A stretch of 64,000 nt of DNA, from positions 1 to 64,000 of the forward strand of contig CAIYTT010000071.1 in the NCBI GenBank assembly GCA_903929195.1, given 5' to 3'. The position numbers and the translations under genes were made by a program. Under the pieces are notes generated by a model. It had not been told where the DNA came from. It saw nothing but the letters and a program-made list of their open reading frames with translations, and did not search any database. Of this stretch, positions 18,287 to 27,722 are shown in pieces. Origin of the DNA: an uncultured Bacteroidota bacterium. Lineage in GTDB: Bacteria > Bacteroidota > Bacteroidia > Chitinophagales > Chitinophagaceae. Every line of letters begins with the position of its first letter. Position 1 is the stretch's first letter.

Positions 18287-19969
18287 ATGACCAGTACAGA
18301 ATTAGAAAAGGTTTTAAAAGAACTCATAAGCCAGCCTTATGAGGATGCATGGTTTGAATTCAAAACTAATGTAGCTTCCCATCATGCAAGCGTATCGACC
18401 GAAGGAATTGGAGAGTACATCTCTGCTTTGTCTAATGGTGCTTGCATTGCCAATAAGGATTTCGGTTACTTGGTGCTTGGTATTGAAGATGGTTCGCATA
18501 AAATAGTAGGTACAAATTTTGTACCTCGTACAAGCAAGATCGGGAATCAGGATTTTGAATTATGGCTCAGGACGCTACTATCTCCTAAAGTAAATTTTGA
18601 AATTCATGAATTTACTGTTCAAGACAAACCCATTGTCTTATTTCGTATCCCGGCAGCAAAAGCAGAACCGGTAGTATTTCAGAAGAAAGCGTATATCCGG
18701 ATTAACAGCCATAAAACCGATTTAAAACTATATCCTGATTATGTCCGGTATATTTACAATTCTCTGGAAGATTGGAGTGCAAAAGTTGTAGATAATGCTA
18801 CTGTAGATGATTTAGATACGCAGGCACTACAGGTGGCAAAGCAAAAATTTAAAGACAAATGTATAAATGAAGACTACTATTCTGAAATTGACAATTGGGA
18901 TACAGTTAAGTTATTAGACAAGGCAAAAATAACGGTCAATGGCAAAATTACCCGTACTGCTTTAATACTATTAGGTAAGGCAGAATCATCTCATTACCTA
19001 CTCCCCTTTATTTCAGAAATTACATGGAAGCTGGATACGAATGAGAAAGCGTATGAGCACTATTGTATGCCGCTACTGCTGAACACAACAAAAATTTTAC
19101 AACGCATCCGTAATTACCAGTACAAATTTTTCCCTGACAACCAGTTGCTTGCTGTTTCGGTTAATAAGTATGAAACAAGGGTAATTTTGGAAGCGATGAA
19201 CAATGCAATAGCCCACGAGGACTACACCATGCAGTCTCGCATTATTATTACAGAAAAAACAGACAAATTAGTATTTCAAAATTCAGGCAACTTTTTCTCC
19301 GGTTCACCCGATGAGTATTTTTTCGGGGATAAGACCCCAGAAAAATACCGGAATCAATGGCTAGCAAAAGCGATGGTGAATTTGGGTATGATTGATACCG
19401 TAGGCTATGGTATCCATACCATGTTTCTTGAACAAAAGAAAAGGTATTTCCCATTACCTGACTATTCAAAATCGCAAAGCGACAAGGTTATTTTGGAAAT
19501 ATATGGGCATGAAATAGATGTCAATTATTCAAAACTACTCATTGAGAACCAAAATTTAGATCTTAAAACTGTTATTCTTTTGGACAGGGTTCAAAAGAAA
19601 ATAGCTATAACTAAAGATGCTGCGGACTTCCTCAAAAAGCAAAAATTGATAGAAGGGAGAAGTCCTGGTTATTACGTATCAGCTTCAGTAGCTAAAATAA
19701 CAGGCAAAAAAGCACAATATATTAAAAATAAATCCTTCGATGATAAGTACTTTAAAGATATGGTACTGGAATATATTAAAAACTATGGTCAGGTAACTAA
19801 GGAGGAAATAGACAATCTGCTTTTAGATAAACTTCCGGCTATTTTAGATAAAGAACAGAAGAAAAATAAGATAAGAAACTTGCTTTATTCCCTATCTAAA
19901 AAGGAACAAGTAGTTGAAAATAAAGGGACAAAGCGTTATCCGATGTGGAAATTGAAGACAGATATTTAG
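18287..19969 (+). CDS. Schlafen/AlbA_2-type protein with HATPase-like domain
   Basis: 560 aa. The N-terminal 130 residues form a Schlafen AlbA_2 domain (AWFEFKTNV, FGYLVLGIEDG). A GHKL-type ATP-binding stretch follows at about 300-350 (AMNNAIAHEDY, LVFQNSG), and the last 80 residues look like a winged helix. Such proteins, once annotated as RecG-like, are common passengers in type I restriction loci of Bacteroidota. A nucleic-acid-binding or regulatory role is likely, but the exact job is unknown. It stands 90 bp after the GGDEF gene and 64 bp before hsdR, in the same direction. Confidence 0.8.
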   Translation: MTSTELEKVLKELISQPYEDAWFEFKTNVASHHASVSTEGIGEYISALSNGACIANKDFGYLVLGIEDGSHKIVGTNFVPRTSKIGNQDFELWLRTLLSPKVNFEIHEFTVQDKPIVLFRIPAAKAEPVVFQKKAYIRINSHKTDLKLYPDYVRYIYNSLEDWSAKVVDNATVDDLDTQALQVAKQKFKDKCINEDYYSEIDNWDTVKLLDKAKITVNGKITRTALILLGKAESSHYLLPFISEITWKLDTNEKAYEHYCMPLLLNTTKILQRIRNYQYKFFPDNQLLAVSVNKYETRVILEAMNNAIAHEDYTMQSRIIITEKTDKLVFQNSGNFFSGSPDEYFFGDKTPEKYRNQWLAKAMVNLGMIDTVGYGIHTMFLEQKKRYFPLPDYSKSQSDKVILEIYGHEIDVNYSKLLIENQNLDLKTVILLDRVQKKIAITKDAADFLKKQKLIEGRSPGYYVSASVAKITGKKAQYIKNKSFDDKYFKDMVLEYIKNYGQVTKEEIDNLLLDKLPAILDKEQKKNKIRNLLYSLSKKEQVVENKGTKRYPMWKLKTDI

Positions 19970-20022
19970 CTAAACTTTAGACAGACTTAGCTAAACTTTA
20001 GATAGACTTTTAGACAGACTTA
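19967..20022 (+). repeat. Short tandem repeat before hsdR
   Basis: A 21-bp unit (TAGCTAAACTTTAGA plus 6 nt) occurs twice head to tail (from 19967 and 19988), with a third partial copy from about 20010. It begins at the stop codon of the AlbA_2 gene and fills the gap to hsdR. Slippage here could change spacing or leader structure; no effect is known. Confidence 0.6.
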
Positions 20023-20033
20023 CAGAAAAAGCA

Positions 20034-23000
20034 ATGCACACACCAAGTTTTAAAGAAGATCATATAAGCCAAATACCTGCTTTGCAATTACTGCAAAGGC
20101 TGGGTTATACCTATCTTGGCAAGGAAGAAGCATTGGCATTACGTGGCAATAAAACTACCAACGTATTGCTAGAAGAAGTGCTGCGGAAGCAATTAAATAA
20201 TATTAATAGCATTAAAGTAAGTTCTACTAAAACAGCCATTTTTACCGATGCTAATATCCAAAACGGCATACAGGCATTAAAGGATTTACCCATGAACGAG
20301 GGGTATATTTCCGCTTGCGAAACAGCCTACAATCTTATCACATTAGGTAAAGATTTTGAGCAAAGTATTGATGGCGACAAGAAAAGTTTCCGGCTTCATT
20401 ACATTGATTGGCTCAATATAAACAACAATGTATTTCATGTAACGGAAGAGTATAGTGTAATGCGCAGTACCAGTAAGGAGCATTACATACCTGATCTTGT
20501 TTTGTTTGTCAACGGCATCCCACTTTGCATTATAGAGTGCAAGCGCCCTGATATGAAATCGCCCCTGCAACAAGCCATTTCACAGCATTTACGCAACCAG
20601 CAGGAAGACGGAATAAGAGGTTTGTACGTGTATGCACAGATAATATTAAGTATTACAACAAATGAAGGTAGTTATGCCACCAATGGAACAGCCGAAAAAT
20701 TTTGGGCACATTGGGAAGAAAAGTTCTCATCCCCTGTCGAAGAAAAGAATTACAGAGCGACATTAATAGCATTAAAGAATATGCCGTTGAGCAGGGAACA
20801 GAATGCAAAGCTCTTTACTGACCGGTATAAGTATGTAAAAACGCACTTTGATGAGGTAGAACAGGAACACATTTTGCCTTCAGTGCAGGATGAATACCTA
20901 TTTGGATTATGCAGCCCAACCCGCTTGTTAGATTTTACCTACAATTTCACATTGTTTGATGATGGGGAAAAGAAGATAGCCCGCTACCAGCAGTTCTTTG
21001 CGATTAAAAAGGCTATGCAACGGATTAACCATTTGGAAAATGGCAAAAGGAAAGGTGGTGTAATATGGCATACTCAAGGTAGCGGCAAGTCGTTAACAAT
21101 GGTGATGCTCGCCCAGGCGATAGCCTTGGATAAATCAATCCTTAACCCCAAAATCATATTGGTAACCGACCGTACCGACTTAGATGAGCAAATAACCGGT
21201 ACGTTCCGCAAGTGTGGCATGATTGTAGAAAATGCTGCAACCGGACAGCGTTTGGCAGATTTGTTGTTGAGCAAAAGCGATGCCGTAGTAACCACAATCA
21301 TCAACAAATTTGAAACAGCAGTAAAAAGGGTTGGTAAAATAGATGATCCCAATATTTTTGTTTTAGTAGATGAAGGGCATCGGACACAGCATGGCACTTT
21401 TAATATAGAAATGCAAAAAACGCTACCAAATGCCTGTTTCATTGCATTTACCGGAACACCTTTATTTAAAAAGGACAAAAAGACATCAGATATTTTTGGT
21501 GGTGAGATAGACAGATACACCGTAGATAAAGCAGTACAGGATAAAGCAGTTGTCCCCTTACTGTATGAGGGGCGGCACGCCTATCAAAATGTAAATGACA
21601 AGCCATTAGATGTATTTTTTGATATGGTATCAGAACCGCTGACTGATTACCAAAAGGCCGATTTAAAAAAGAAGTTTAGCAGGGCCGATCAACTAAACAC
21701 CGCAGAGCAGAAAATTTATGCTATATGTTGGGATATAAGTAGGCATTTTAGGGATAATTTTCAGGGTAAAACACCCTTCAAAGGACAATTGGTTACCCCT
21801 ACTAAGGATGCTGCCATTAAATATAAATCGTTTTTGGATGAAATAGGCTTGGTTAGCAGTGCAGTGGTAATTTCTGCACCAGATGACAGAGAAGGTGAGG
21901 ATAGTGCTTATGGAGAAACATCGGATAGATTGAAATCCTTTTGGAACAAAATGATGGATGAGCATGGCAACTCAAAACGTTACAATAAAAACATCATCAG
22001 CAGGTTTAAAAACCAAAAAGACCCCGAAATTATCATTGTGGTAGATAAACTCCTTACCGGTTTTGATGTACCGCAGAACACTGTTCTGTACCTGACAAGA
22101 AAATTGCAGGGACATACATTATTGCAAGCTATAGCCCGTGTCAACCGGATATACCCGGATAAAGACTACGGCTATATCATTGATTACTATGGGGTGTTGG
22201 ATGTATTAGACGAAGCATTGGTGTTGTATTCATCATTTGAAGAATTTGATGAAAACGACTTAGCTGGAACGCTAACCAATATTATCGAAGAAATAAAAAA
22301 ACTGCCGCAGAAACGCTCGGAATTGTGGGATATTTTCAAAACCATTGGTAATAAGAAGGACGCAGAAGCTTACCAGCAGCTATTGAAAGACGAAGCAATA
22401 AGGGTAGTATTCTATGATAAACTGGCAGCCTATGCACGGGTTTTGAAAATGGCATTATCAGCTATCCAGTTTCATAAAGACAATGACGAAGCTACTATAG
22501 GTAGGTACAAAGAGGATTTAGCCTTTTTTATAAAATTACGGAGTGCCGTTTTACAACGCTATTCAGATGCCATTGATTACAAGCAATATGAGGGGCAGAT
22601 TCAAAAGTTGATAGATACCCACATCACAACCGAAAAAGTAGAAATCATTACGGAATTGGTTAACATTTTTGATAAAGAGAAATTTAAGCATGAAGTAGAG
22701 AAGACAATGGGTGATGCCGCCAAAGCAGATAAAATCGCATCCCGGACAGCAAAGCATATTTCGGAAAAGATGGAAGAAGATCCTGCCTTCTATAAAAAGT
22801 TTTCAGAGATGCTCAAGGAAATAATCAAAGCACATGAAGACGGCAGGATAAACGATGCCCAAAAACTAAAGAAGGTCACCGACATTATGAATAGTGTCTT
22901 ATCCGGCACCGATTCCGAAATACCTGAAGAATTAAAGGATAAACCTATAGTCAAAGCATTCTATGGTATTACTAGAGAAGGATTAGAGAGTAAACTAACA

Positions 23001-23246
23001 GACACGCAGACTCTTCAGATCATTGCCACGGACATTGCCTTAAAAGCAGATGAAATTATTCGGCAACTCATAAAAGTAGATTGGCACACCCCCAACAATA
23101 TGGATATTCAAAAAAGAATGGTGCATCAAATTGGCGACTATTTAATTGATGAAGTAAGAGATAAATACCAGCTATCTATTTCATTTGAAGAGATAGATAC
23201 CATAGCTGAGGGTATTGTAGAAGTAGCAAAAATCAGGTATAAATAA
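20034..23246 (+). CDS. hsdR: Type I restriction enzyme motor and nuclease subunit
   Basis: 1070 aa, normal for HsdR. The N-terminal nuclease domain has PDLVLFVNGIPLCIIECK (catalytic Asp, Glu-x-Lys, about 153-170). The translocase core follows, with Walker A GSGKSLT (about 347), DEGH box (about 446), TGTPLF (about 475) and the motif VI region QAIARVNRIYPD (about 700). The helical C-terminal part should contact HsdM. The gene is the last large RM component, separated from hsdM by the CBASS genes. Its stop overlaps the next start (TAATG). Confidence 0.95.
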   Translation: MHTPSFKEDHISQIPALQLLQRLGYTYLGKEEALALRGNKTTNVLLEEVLRKQLNNINSIKVSSTKTAIFTDANIQNGIQALKDLPMNEGYISACETAYNLITLGKDFEQSIDGDKKSFRLHYIDWLNINNNVFHVTEEYSVMRSTSKEHYIPDLVLFVNGIPLCIIECKRPDMKSPLQQAISQHLRNQQEDGIRGLYVYAQIILSITTNEGSYATNGTAEKFWAHWEEKFSSPVEEKNYRATLIALKNMPLSREQNAKLFTDRYKYVKTHFDEVEQEHILPSVQDEYLFGLCSPTRLLDFTYNFTLFDDGEKKIARYQQFFAIKKAMQRINHLENGKRKGGVIWHTQGSGKSLTMVMLAQAIALDKSILNPKIILVTDRTDLDEQITGTFRKCGMIVENAATGQRLADLLLSKSDAVVTTIINKFETAVKRVGKIDDPNIFVLVDEGHRTQHGTFNIEMQKTLPNACFIAFTGTPLFKKDKKTSDIFGGEIDRYTVDKAVQDKAVVPLLYEGRHAYQNVNDKPLDVFFDMVSEPLTDYQKADLKKKFSRADQLNTAEQKIYAICWDISRHFRDNFQGKTPFKGQLVTPTKDAAIKYKSFLDEIGLVSSAVVISAPDDREGEDSAYGETSDRLKSFWNKMMDEHGNSKRYNKNIISRFKNQKDPEIIIVVDKLLTGFDVPQNTVLYLTRKLQGHTLLQAIARVNRIYPDKDYGYIIDYYGVLDVLDEALVLYSSFEEFDENDLAGTLTNIIEEIKKLPQKRSELWDIFKTIGNKKDAEAYQQLLKDEAIRVVFYDKLAAYARVLKMALSAIQFHKDNDEATIGRYKEDLAFFIKLRSAVLQRYSDAIDYKQYEGQIQKLIDTHITTEKVEIITELVNIFDKEKFKHEVEKTMGDAAKADKIASRTAKHISEKMEEDPAFYKKFSEMLKEIIKAHEDGRINDAQKLKKVTDIMNSVLSGTDSEIPEELKDKPIVKAFYGITREGLESKLTDTQTLQIIATDIALKADEIIRQLIKVDWHTPNNMDIQKRMVHQIGDYLIDEVRDKYQLSISFEEIDTIAEGIVEVAKIRYK

Positions 23247-23944
23247 TGGCGGGGGATTTCATTCAATTTGGTTCAAAGCAAATAGATTTTCATTTAAGTT
23301 ATTCCGATAGAAAATCATTGGGTATTACTATTTCGCCCGATATGGAAGTATGGGTAAAAGCCCCGATAGATGCAACAATAGATAAGATTAAAACAAAAGT
23401 GAAACTCAGGGCAGCTTGGATTATAAAGCAGCAGGGGTTCTTTTTGTCCTTTCACCCTAAAACACCCGTTCGGAAATATGTAAGTGGAGAAACACATCTT
23501 TATTTAGGAAGGCAATACCTACTTAGAGTTACCCTGGCCCAAAAAAATGAGGTGAAGTATAAGGGTCGTGAAATAGAGGTGGTGACTAAGGACAAAAAAA
23601 ATGTGCAGGAATTATTGAAACAATGGTACAGAGATAAAGCAAAGGAGAAATTTGCTGCAATAGCCGAACCGCTGATACAGCGGTTCAAAAAGTATAATGT
23701 TGCACCAAAAGAGCTGATAATTCAGGAAATGCCTACCCGCTGGGGTAGCTGCACCACAAAAGGGAAAATCATCTTGAACCCCGAATTAATTAAAGCACCC
23801 AAACACTGCATAGAGTATGTTATCATTCATGAACTTTGCCATCTTGTACATAGAGACCATACCCAAAAGTTCATCGCTCTCCAAACAAAAGAAATGCCTG
23901 ATTGGGAAAAATGGAAAGGAAAATTGGAGATGTTACTGGCGTAA
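23246..23944 (+). CDS. YgjP/DUF45-type metallopeptidase
   Basis: 232 aa. The zinc site IIHELCHLVHRDHTQKF (about 192-208) gives HExxH with a third His downstream, as in the YgjP/WSS1-like DUF45 family. MPTRWGSC, about 35 residues before it, is also typical. The family often closes type I restriction operons; whether it processes a subunit or cleaves DNA-protein crosslinks is not settled. It is coupled to hsdR by a 1-bp stop/start overlap and is the last gene of the cluster. Confidence 0.9.
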   Translation: MAGDFIQFGSKQIDFHLSYSDRKSLGITISPDMEVWVKAPIDATIDKIKTKVKLRAAWIIKQQGFFLSFHPKTPVRKYVSGETHLYLGRQYLLRVTLAQKNEVKYKGREIEVVTKDKKNVQELLKQWYRDKAKEKFAAIAEPLIQRFKKYNVAPKELIIQEMPTRWGSCTTKGKIILNPELIKAPKHCIEYVIIHELCHLVHRDHTQKFIALQTKEMPDWEKWKGKLEMLLA

Positions 23945-23965
23945 GGTTTTGGGGCGTGCATATAC

Positions 23966-24976
23966 TCATTGATCCTTCTTCTTACTCTGGGATTTAGGGA
24001 AATTCTTGGCAATATAATTTTTCATAGTACCGGCTCCTAATCCCAATGCTTTTTCGGCTTTTAAAATTGTACCATATTCTTTGATTGCCCATTTTCTTAC
24101 TTGAATTCTAAATTGGGCATTCAGATCAAGCATAGAAAAACCACGCTGAATTTGGAATTGGCTTAACTCGTTACCAGAATTGTTATGCAGTTGTGTTTTG
24201 CTAAAAAAATCATCTTTTATATCTTTTACAATTTGCTTTTCTATACTTTCTGATAGTTTTTTAGTCTCTCGATAATGTAAAATACGGTAGTTAAAATACA
24301 TGCAAGCCAATTTGTCCAAATCACGAAACCCGCCTTGAAATTTAGATACATTATCTTCAAGAAATTTTTGCAAATCGGTGTTTTTGGGGGCATTTGCAAA
24401 ATGTTCAAAGCCCATTGTCTTTTGAAAACTCATTTTATCCCAAGTCGCATAAAAATCTTTTATTACATTATCCTCATCACTAAAGGAAGGAAATACAATT
24501 ACTAATTGGCTAATTCTATCCCAAAAATAACCTTGCAATTGGTTTTTATCTTCACGAAGTGCTTCGATATCCATTGAAGATGTAAAAACAACACGTAAGT
24601 TGGTTTTTTTACTTATTCCAAAAGTTCCATCAGTAGTTGAAAGTCCCTTAAATAGTAAAAATTGTTGCTCCTCTGTAAGATTTTCGACATCTTCTACCAC
24701 AATTGTTTGGTAACTATGTTCATTGAATAAGTCATCTATTTCACCCTCCTTGGTTGGGAAATTTGACGAAGAAATAAACTCTAATTTCCCTAAGCATAAT
24801 TCTTTATTTGCATTTGAATTTATCTGAGCAAAAGCCTGTTCAATTGCAAAATGTTTACCCGTGCCACGTGACCCAAGGACGATTAAGCAGAACTTTCCTG
24901 GATTTGCAAGAAATACTTTCAATTTATTAAAAGCCAAAATCCTTTTTACACCTCCATTAAATGCTAATTCACTCAT
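23966..24976 (-). CDS. NtrC-like AAA ATPase without the sigma-54 loop
   Basis: 336 aa. Walker A GSRGTGKH (35-42), Walker B TIVVEDVE (91-98) and an arginine-rich DRISQLVI region (about 153-160) follow the plan of sigma-54 activator AAA domains. The GAFTGA loop that touches sigma-54 is not visible. The C-terminal tail (EYGTILKAEKALGLGAG) looks like a Fis-type helix-turn-helix. It is divergent from, and shares about 100 bp of upstream DNA with, the radical-SAM operon. It may be that operon's regulator or a working partner. Convergent with the DUF45 gene. Confidence 0.78.
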   Translation of the reverse strand: MSELAFNGGVKRILAFNKLKVFLANPGKFCLIVLGSRGTGKHFAIEQAFAQINSNANKELCLGKLEFISSSNFPTKEGEIDDLFNEHSYQTIVVEDVENLTEEQQFLLFKGLSTTDGTFGISKKTNLRVVFTSSMDIEALREDKNQLQGYFWDRISQLVIVFPSFSDEDNVIKDFYATWDKMSFQKTMGFEHFANAPKNTDLQKFLEDNVSKFQGGFRDLDKLACMYFNYRILHYRETKKLSESIEKQIVKDIKDDFFSKTQLHNNSGNELSQFQIQRGFSMLDLNAQFRIQVRKWAIKEYGTILKAEKALGLGAGTMKNYIAKNFPKSQSKKKDQ

Positions 24977-25082
24977 TTATATTGTCAATTATTTACCAAA
25001 TATAGGGGGAAATATTTCACCATGCCCAAAGTGCATTCCTTTATTTTTCACATTTGCTATAGTTAATAAATGCCATACAAAT

Positions 25083-25382
25083 ATGCAAAACCAAATTTTG
25101 GAATTTTACTTAACGCACCATTTTATGCTTCAGGGTTGGGATAGAAGCATTGATAAGGCAATGCTGTATAAAGTCTTGCCTTATGTTTCAGCCAGTAAAG
25201 AAGGCAAAAAACTTGCAATAGTAATGCCGTCATTCCTTTCTCAAAAAGGAATACCGCCGAAAGAAGAAAAGTGTTTAGTAATTGTACTCCTACAAAATCT
25301 ACTAAAAACAGCTTACTGGTGCGACCATCCCAACTATTTATTCAAAAAAGAAAAACAATCAGAATTTCAAATCATATACTAA
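25083..25382 (+). CDS. Small hypothetical protein leading the radical-SAM operon
   Basis: 99 aa, starting at ATG 25083. A longer frame from 24861 would overlap the divergent AAA gene and is rejected. The stop overlaps the start of the glycosyltransferase/radical-SAM gene (TAATG), so the two are coupled. It holds a hydrophobic C-terminal helix (CLVIVLLQNLLKTAYW) and two Cys. No family is recognised. It might be a substrate or partner of the fusion enzyme, which is inference from position alone. Confidence 0.6.
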   Translation: MQNQILEFYLTHHFMLQGWDRSIDKAMLYKVLPYVSASKEGKKLAIVMPSFLSQKGIPPKEEKCLVIVLLQNLLKTAYWCDHPNYLFKKEKQSEFQIIY

Positions 25383-27685
25383 TGCACATACTAAAAATCA
25401 TACATGGCTACCCACCAAATTACAATGCTGGCTCAGAAGTTTACAGCCAATCCGTTTGCAACGAACTTTCTAAACGGCATCAGGTATCCATATTTACACG
25501 AGAAGAAAACCCTTATTCACCTGATTTTGGAATCAGGCATGAAAAACAGAATGATCAACTTGATTTATTCTTTGTAAATAATCCGCAGGGCAAAGATGGA
25601 TACCGGCATAAACAAATTGATGAAAACTTTGCCGCACTCATTAGAGAGTTAAAGCCGGACATTGCTCATATCGGGCATCTCAACCACCTCTCAACCGGAA
25701 TTGTAGATGAACTCAACCGATATAAAATTCCAATCGTTTTCACTTTGCATGACTTTTGGCTGATGTGTCCAAGAGGACAATTTTTAACTCGCAACATTGG
25801 GCAAGAAAATAATTTTCAATTATGTTCAGGACAACAAAATTCCAAATGTGCGACGGACTGCTACAAGGTATATTTCAGTGGCAAGGAAGAAAATATACGG
25901 CAGGATATTGAACAATGGAGTAATTGGGTTCACCAAAGAATGATCGAAACGAAAACCATAATTGATAAAGTGGATTTATTCATAGCCCCATCAAACTACT
26001 TGCGCAATCGTTTTATCAACGATTTTTCTATTCCGAGTAACAAAATTATTTATTTGGATTATGGTTTTCCAACAGAATATTTGACACTATCAAAGCAATC
26101 AAAAAAGGAAAGGAATTTTACGTTCGGCTATATCGGCACTCATATTCCGGCAAAAGGGATTAACCAACTCATTGAAGCATTTAAGCAAATAGAAGAACCA
26201 GCTACCCTAAAAATATATGGCAGGAATAATGGACAAAGTACAGATGCTTTAAAACAGATGGCTGCAACCGCTAAAAACAAAATTGAATTTGCCGGAGAAT
26301 ATATCAACCACAACATGGCAAATGATGTTTTTTCTCATGTTGATTGTATTGTAGTCCCATCAATATGGGTTGAAAATTCCCCGCTTGTAATACATGAGGC
26401 CCAGGCTTGCAATATTCCGGTTATAACAGCAAATTTTGGAGGAATGGCCGAGTATGTTCAGCATAAAGTAAATGGGCTTTTGTTTGAACACAGGAATAAA
26501 AATTCTTTGGCTGAACAAATGAAGTTTGCCCTGAATAACCCTGAATTATTAAAACGCTATGGCGAAAGAGGCTATTTATTAGCCGAGAACGGAAATGTAC
26601 CGACTATTTATGACCATTGTAGTGAATTACTAAACATTTACCAATCATTGATTGCTCCGAAAAGCTTCTGGAGAATCACAATTGATACCAATCCTGAAGA
26701 TTGCAATTTGAAATGCATAATGTGCGAAGAACACAGCCCTTATAGCGATTTCATACCGACACTATTCAAAGAAACAGGTGTTAAACGCAGAAGAATGGAA
26801 TTTAGGATTGTCGAAGATATTTTTCTACAAGCAGAAAAATTAGGTGTAAAAGAAATAATTCCATCTACAATGGGAGAACCCTTGCTCTACAAAGAGTTTG
26901 ACAAAATATTTACTATCGCAAGAACAAAGAATATAAAAATTAACCTTACTACCAATGGGACATTCCCTAAGAAAACTGTTACAGAATGGGCAGAATTAAT
27001 TGTACCCAACACAACCGATGTAAAGATTAGTTGGAACGGGGCAACTAAAGAAACCGCAGAAAAGGTGATGCTTGGCATTGACTTTGAAAAGGCTATTGAA
27101 AATGTGAGGGAATTTATCAAATACCGGGATGAACACTTTGCAAATACAGGCTATTTCTGCCGGGTAACATTTCAGTTGACGTTCATGCAAAACAATATGC
27201 ACGAATTGGCTGATATAGTAAAATTGGCTGCATCGCTTGGTGTTGACAGGGTTAAAGGTCATCAGCTTTGGGCACACTTTGATGAAATAAAAAACCTTTC
27301 AATGAAGACATCAACTGAGAGTATAAATAGTTGGAATTTGTTTGTTCAGCAGGCATACGATGCTCAAGAGAAATACAGGAAACCTAACGGCGAAAAAGTG
27401 ATTTTGGAAAACGTTACACCTCTTACCTGTAATGAAAATAAAGCAGTACCGGATGAGTACGAATGTCCGTTCCTAAATAAAGAACTATGGATCTCTGCAA
27501 CCGGAAAAATATCTCCCTGCTGCGCACCTGACAATCTAAGGAAGTCATTAGGCGATTTTGGCAATATTAATGAAACAACCATAGAAGATGTATTGCGAAG
27601 TACCGCCTACAAGGAACTCGCAAAAAACTATAAATCAAAACCGCTTTGTATGACATGTAATATGCGCAAGCCATTTTCAAAGTAA
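25382..27685 (+). CDS. Fusion of GT4 glycosyltransferase and radical-SAM/SPASM enzyme
   Basis: 767 aa. Residues 1 to about 410 form a GT-B glycosyltransferase: N-terminal IIHGYPPNYNAGSEVYS, and sugar-nucleotide site VENSPLVIHEAQACNIPV followed by GGMAEYVQ. Residues about 425 onward form a radical-SAM barrel with the [4Fe-4S] motif CNLKCIMC (about 441-448). A SPASM-like tail has CCAPDN and CMTCNMR. ATG 25382 is chosen; the longer frame from 25271 only adds sequence overlapping the upstream gene. Combining sugar transfer and radical chemistry in one chain suggests two steps on the same substrate, perhaps a peptide or saccharide. The product is unknown. Confidence 0.9.
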   Translation: MHILKIIHGYPPNYNAGSEVYSQSVCNELSKRHQVSIFTREENPYSPDFGIRHEKQNDQLDLFFVNNPQGKDGYRHKQIDENFAALIRELKPDIAHIGHLNHLSTGIVDELNRYKIPIVFTLHDFWLMCPRGQFLTRNIGQENNFQLCSGQQNSKCATDCYKVYFSGKEENIRQDIEQWSNWVHQRMIETKTIIDKVDLFIAPSNYLRNRFINDFSIPSNKIIYLDYGFPTEYLTLSKQSKKERNFTFGYIGTHIPAKGINQLIEAFKQIEEPATLKIYGRNNGQSTDALKQMAATAKNKIEFAGEYINHNMANDVFSHVDCIVVPSIWVENSPLVIHEAQACNIPVITANFGGMAEYVQHKVNGLLFEHRNKNSLAEQMKFALNNPELLKRYGERGYLLAENGNVPTIYDHCSELLNIYQSLIAPKSFWRITIDTNPEDCNLKCIMCEEHSPYSDFIPTLFKETGVKRRRMEFRIVEDIFLQAEKLGVKEIIPSTMGEPLLYKEFDKIFTIARTKNIKINLTTNGTFPKKTVTEWAELIVPNTTDVKISWNGATKETAEKVMLGIDFEKAIENVREFIKYRDEHFANTGYFCRVTFQLTFMQNNMHELADIVKLAASLGVDRVKGHQLWAHFDEIKNLSMKTSTESINSWNLFVQQAYDAQEKYRKPNGEKVILENVTPLTCNENKAVPDEYECPFLNKELWISATGKISPCCAPDNLRKSLGDFGNINETTIEDVLRSTAYKELAKNYKSKPLCMTCNMRKPFSK

Positions 27686-27722
27686 AAAGCTGAATCCATT
27701 ATTCAAAAATTTTAAAAAATAA

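Noticed and set aside
19967-20022. CRISPR-like repeats before hsdR
   Set aside because: Only two and a half 21-bp units directly in tandem, with no spacers and no cas genes.
24861-25082. Upstream extension of the 99-aa protein
   Set aside because: It would overlap the start of the divergent AAA ATPase gene and its sequence looks non-coding.
24976-25083. Sigma-54 promoter controlled by the AAA protein
   Set aside because: No clear GG-N10-GC element was seen and the AAA protein lacks a visible GAFTGA loop.
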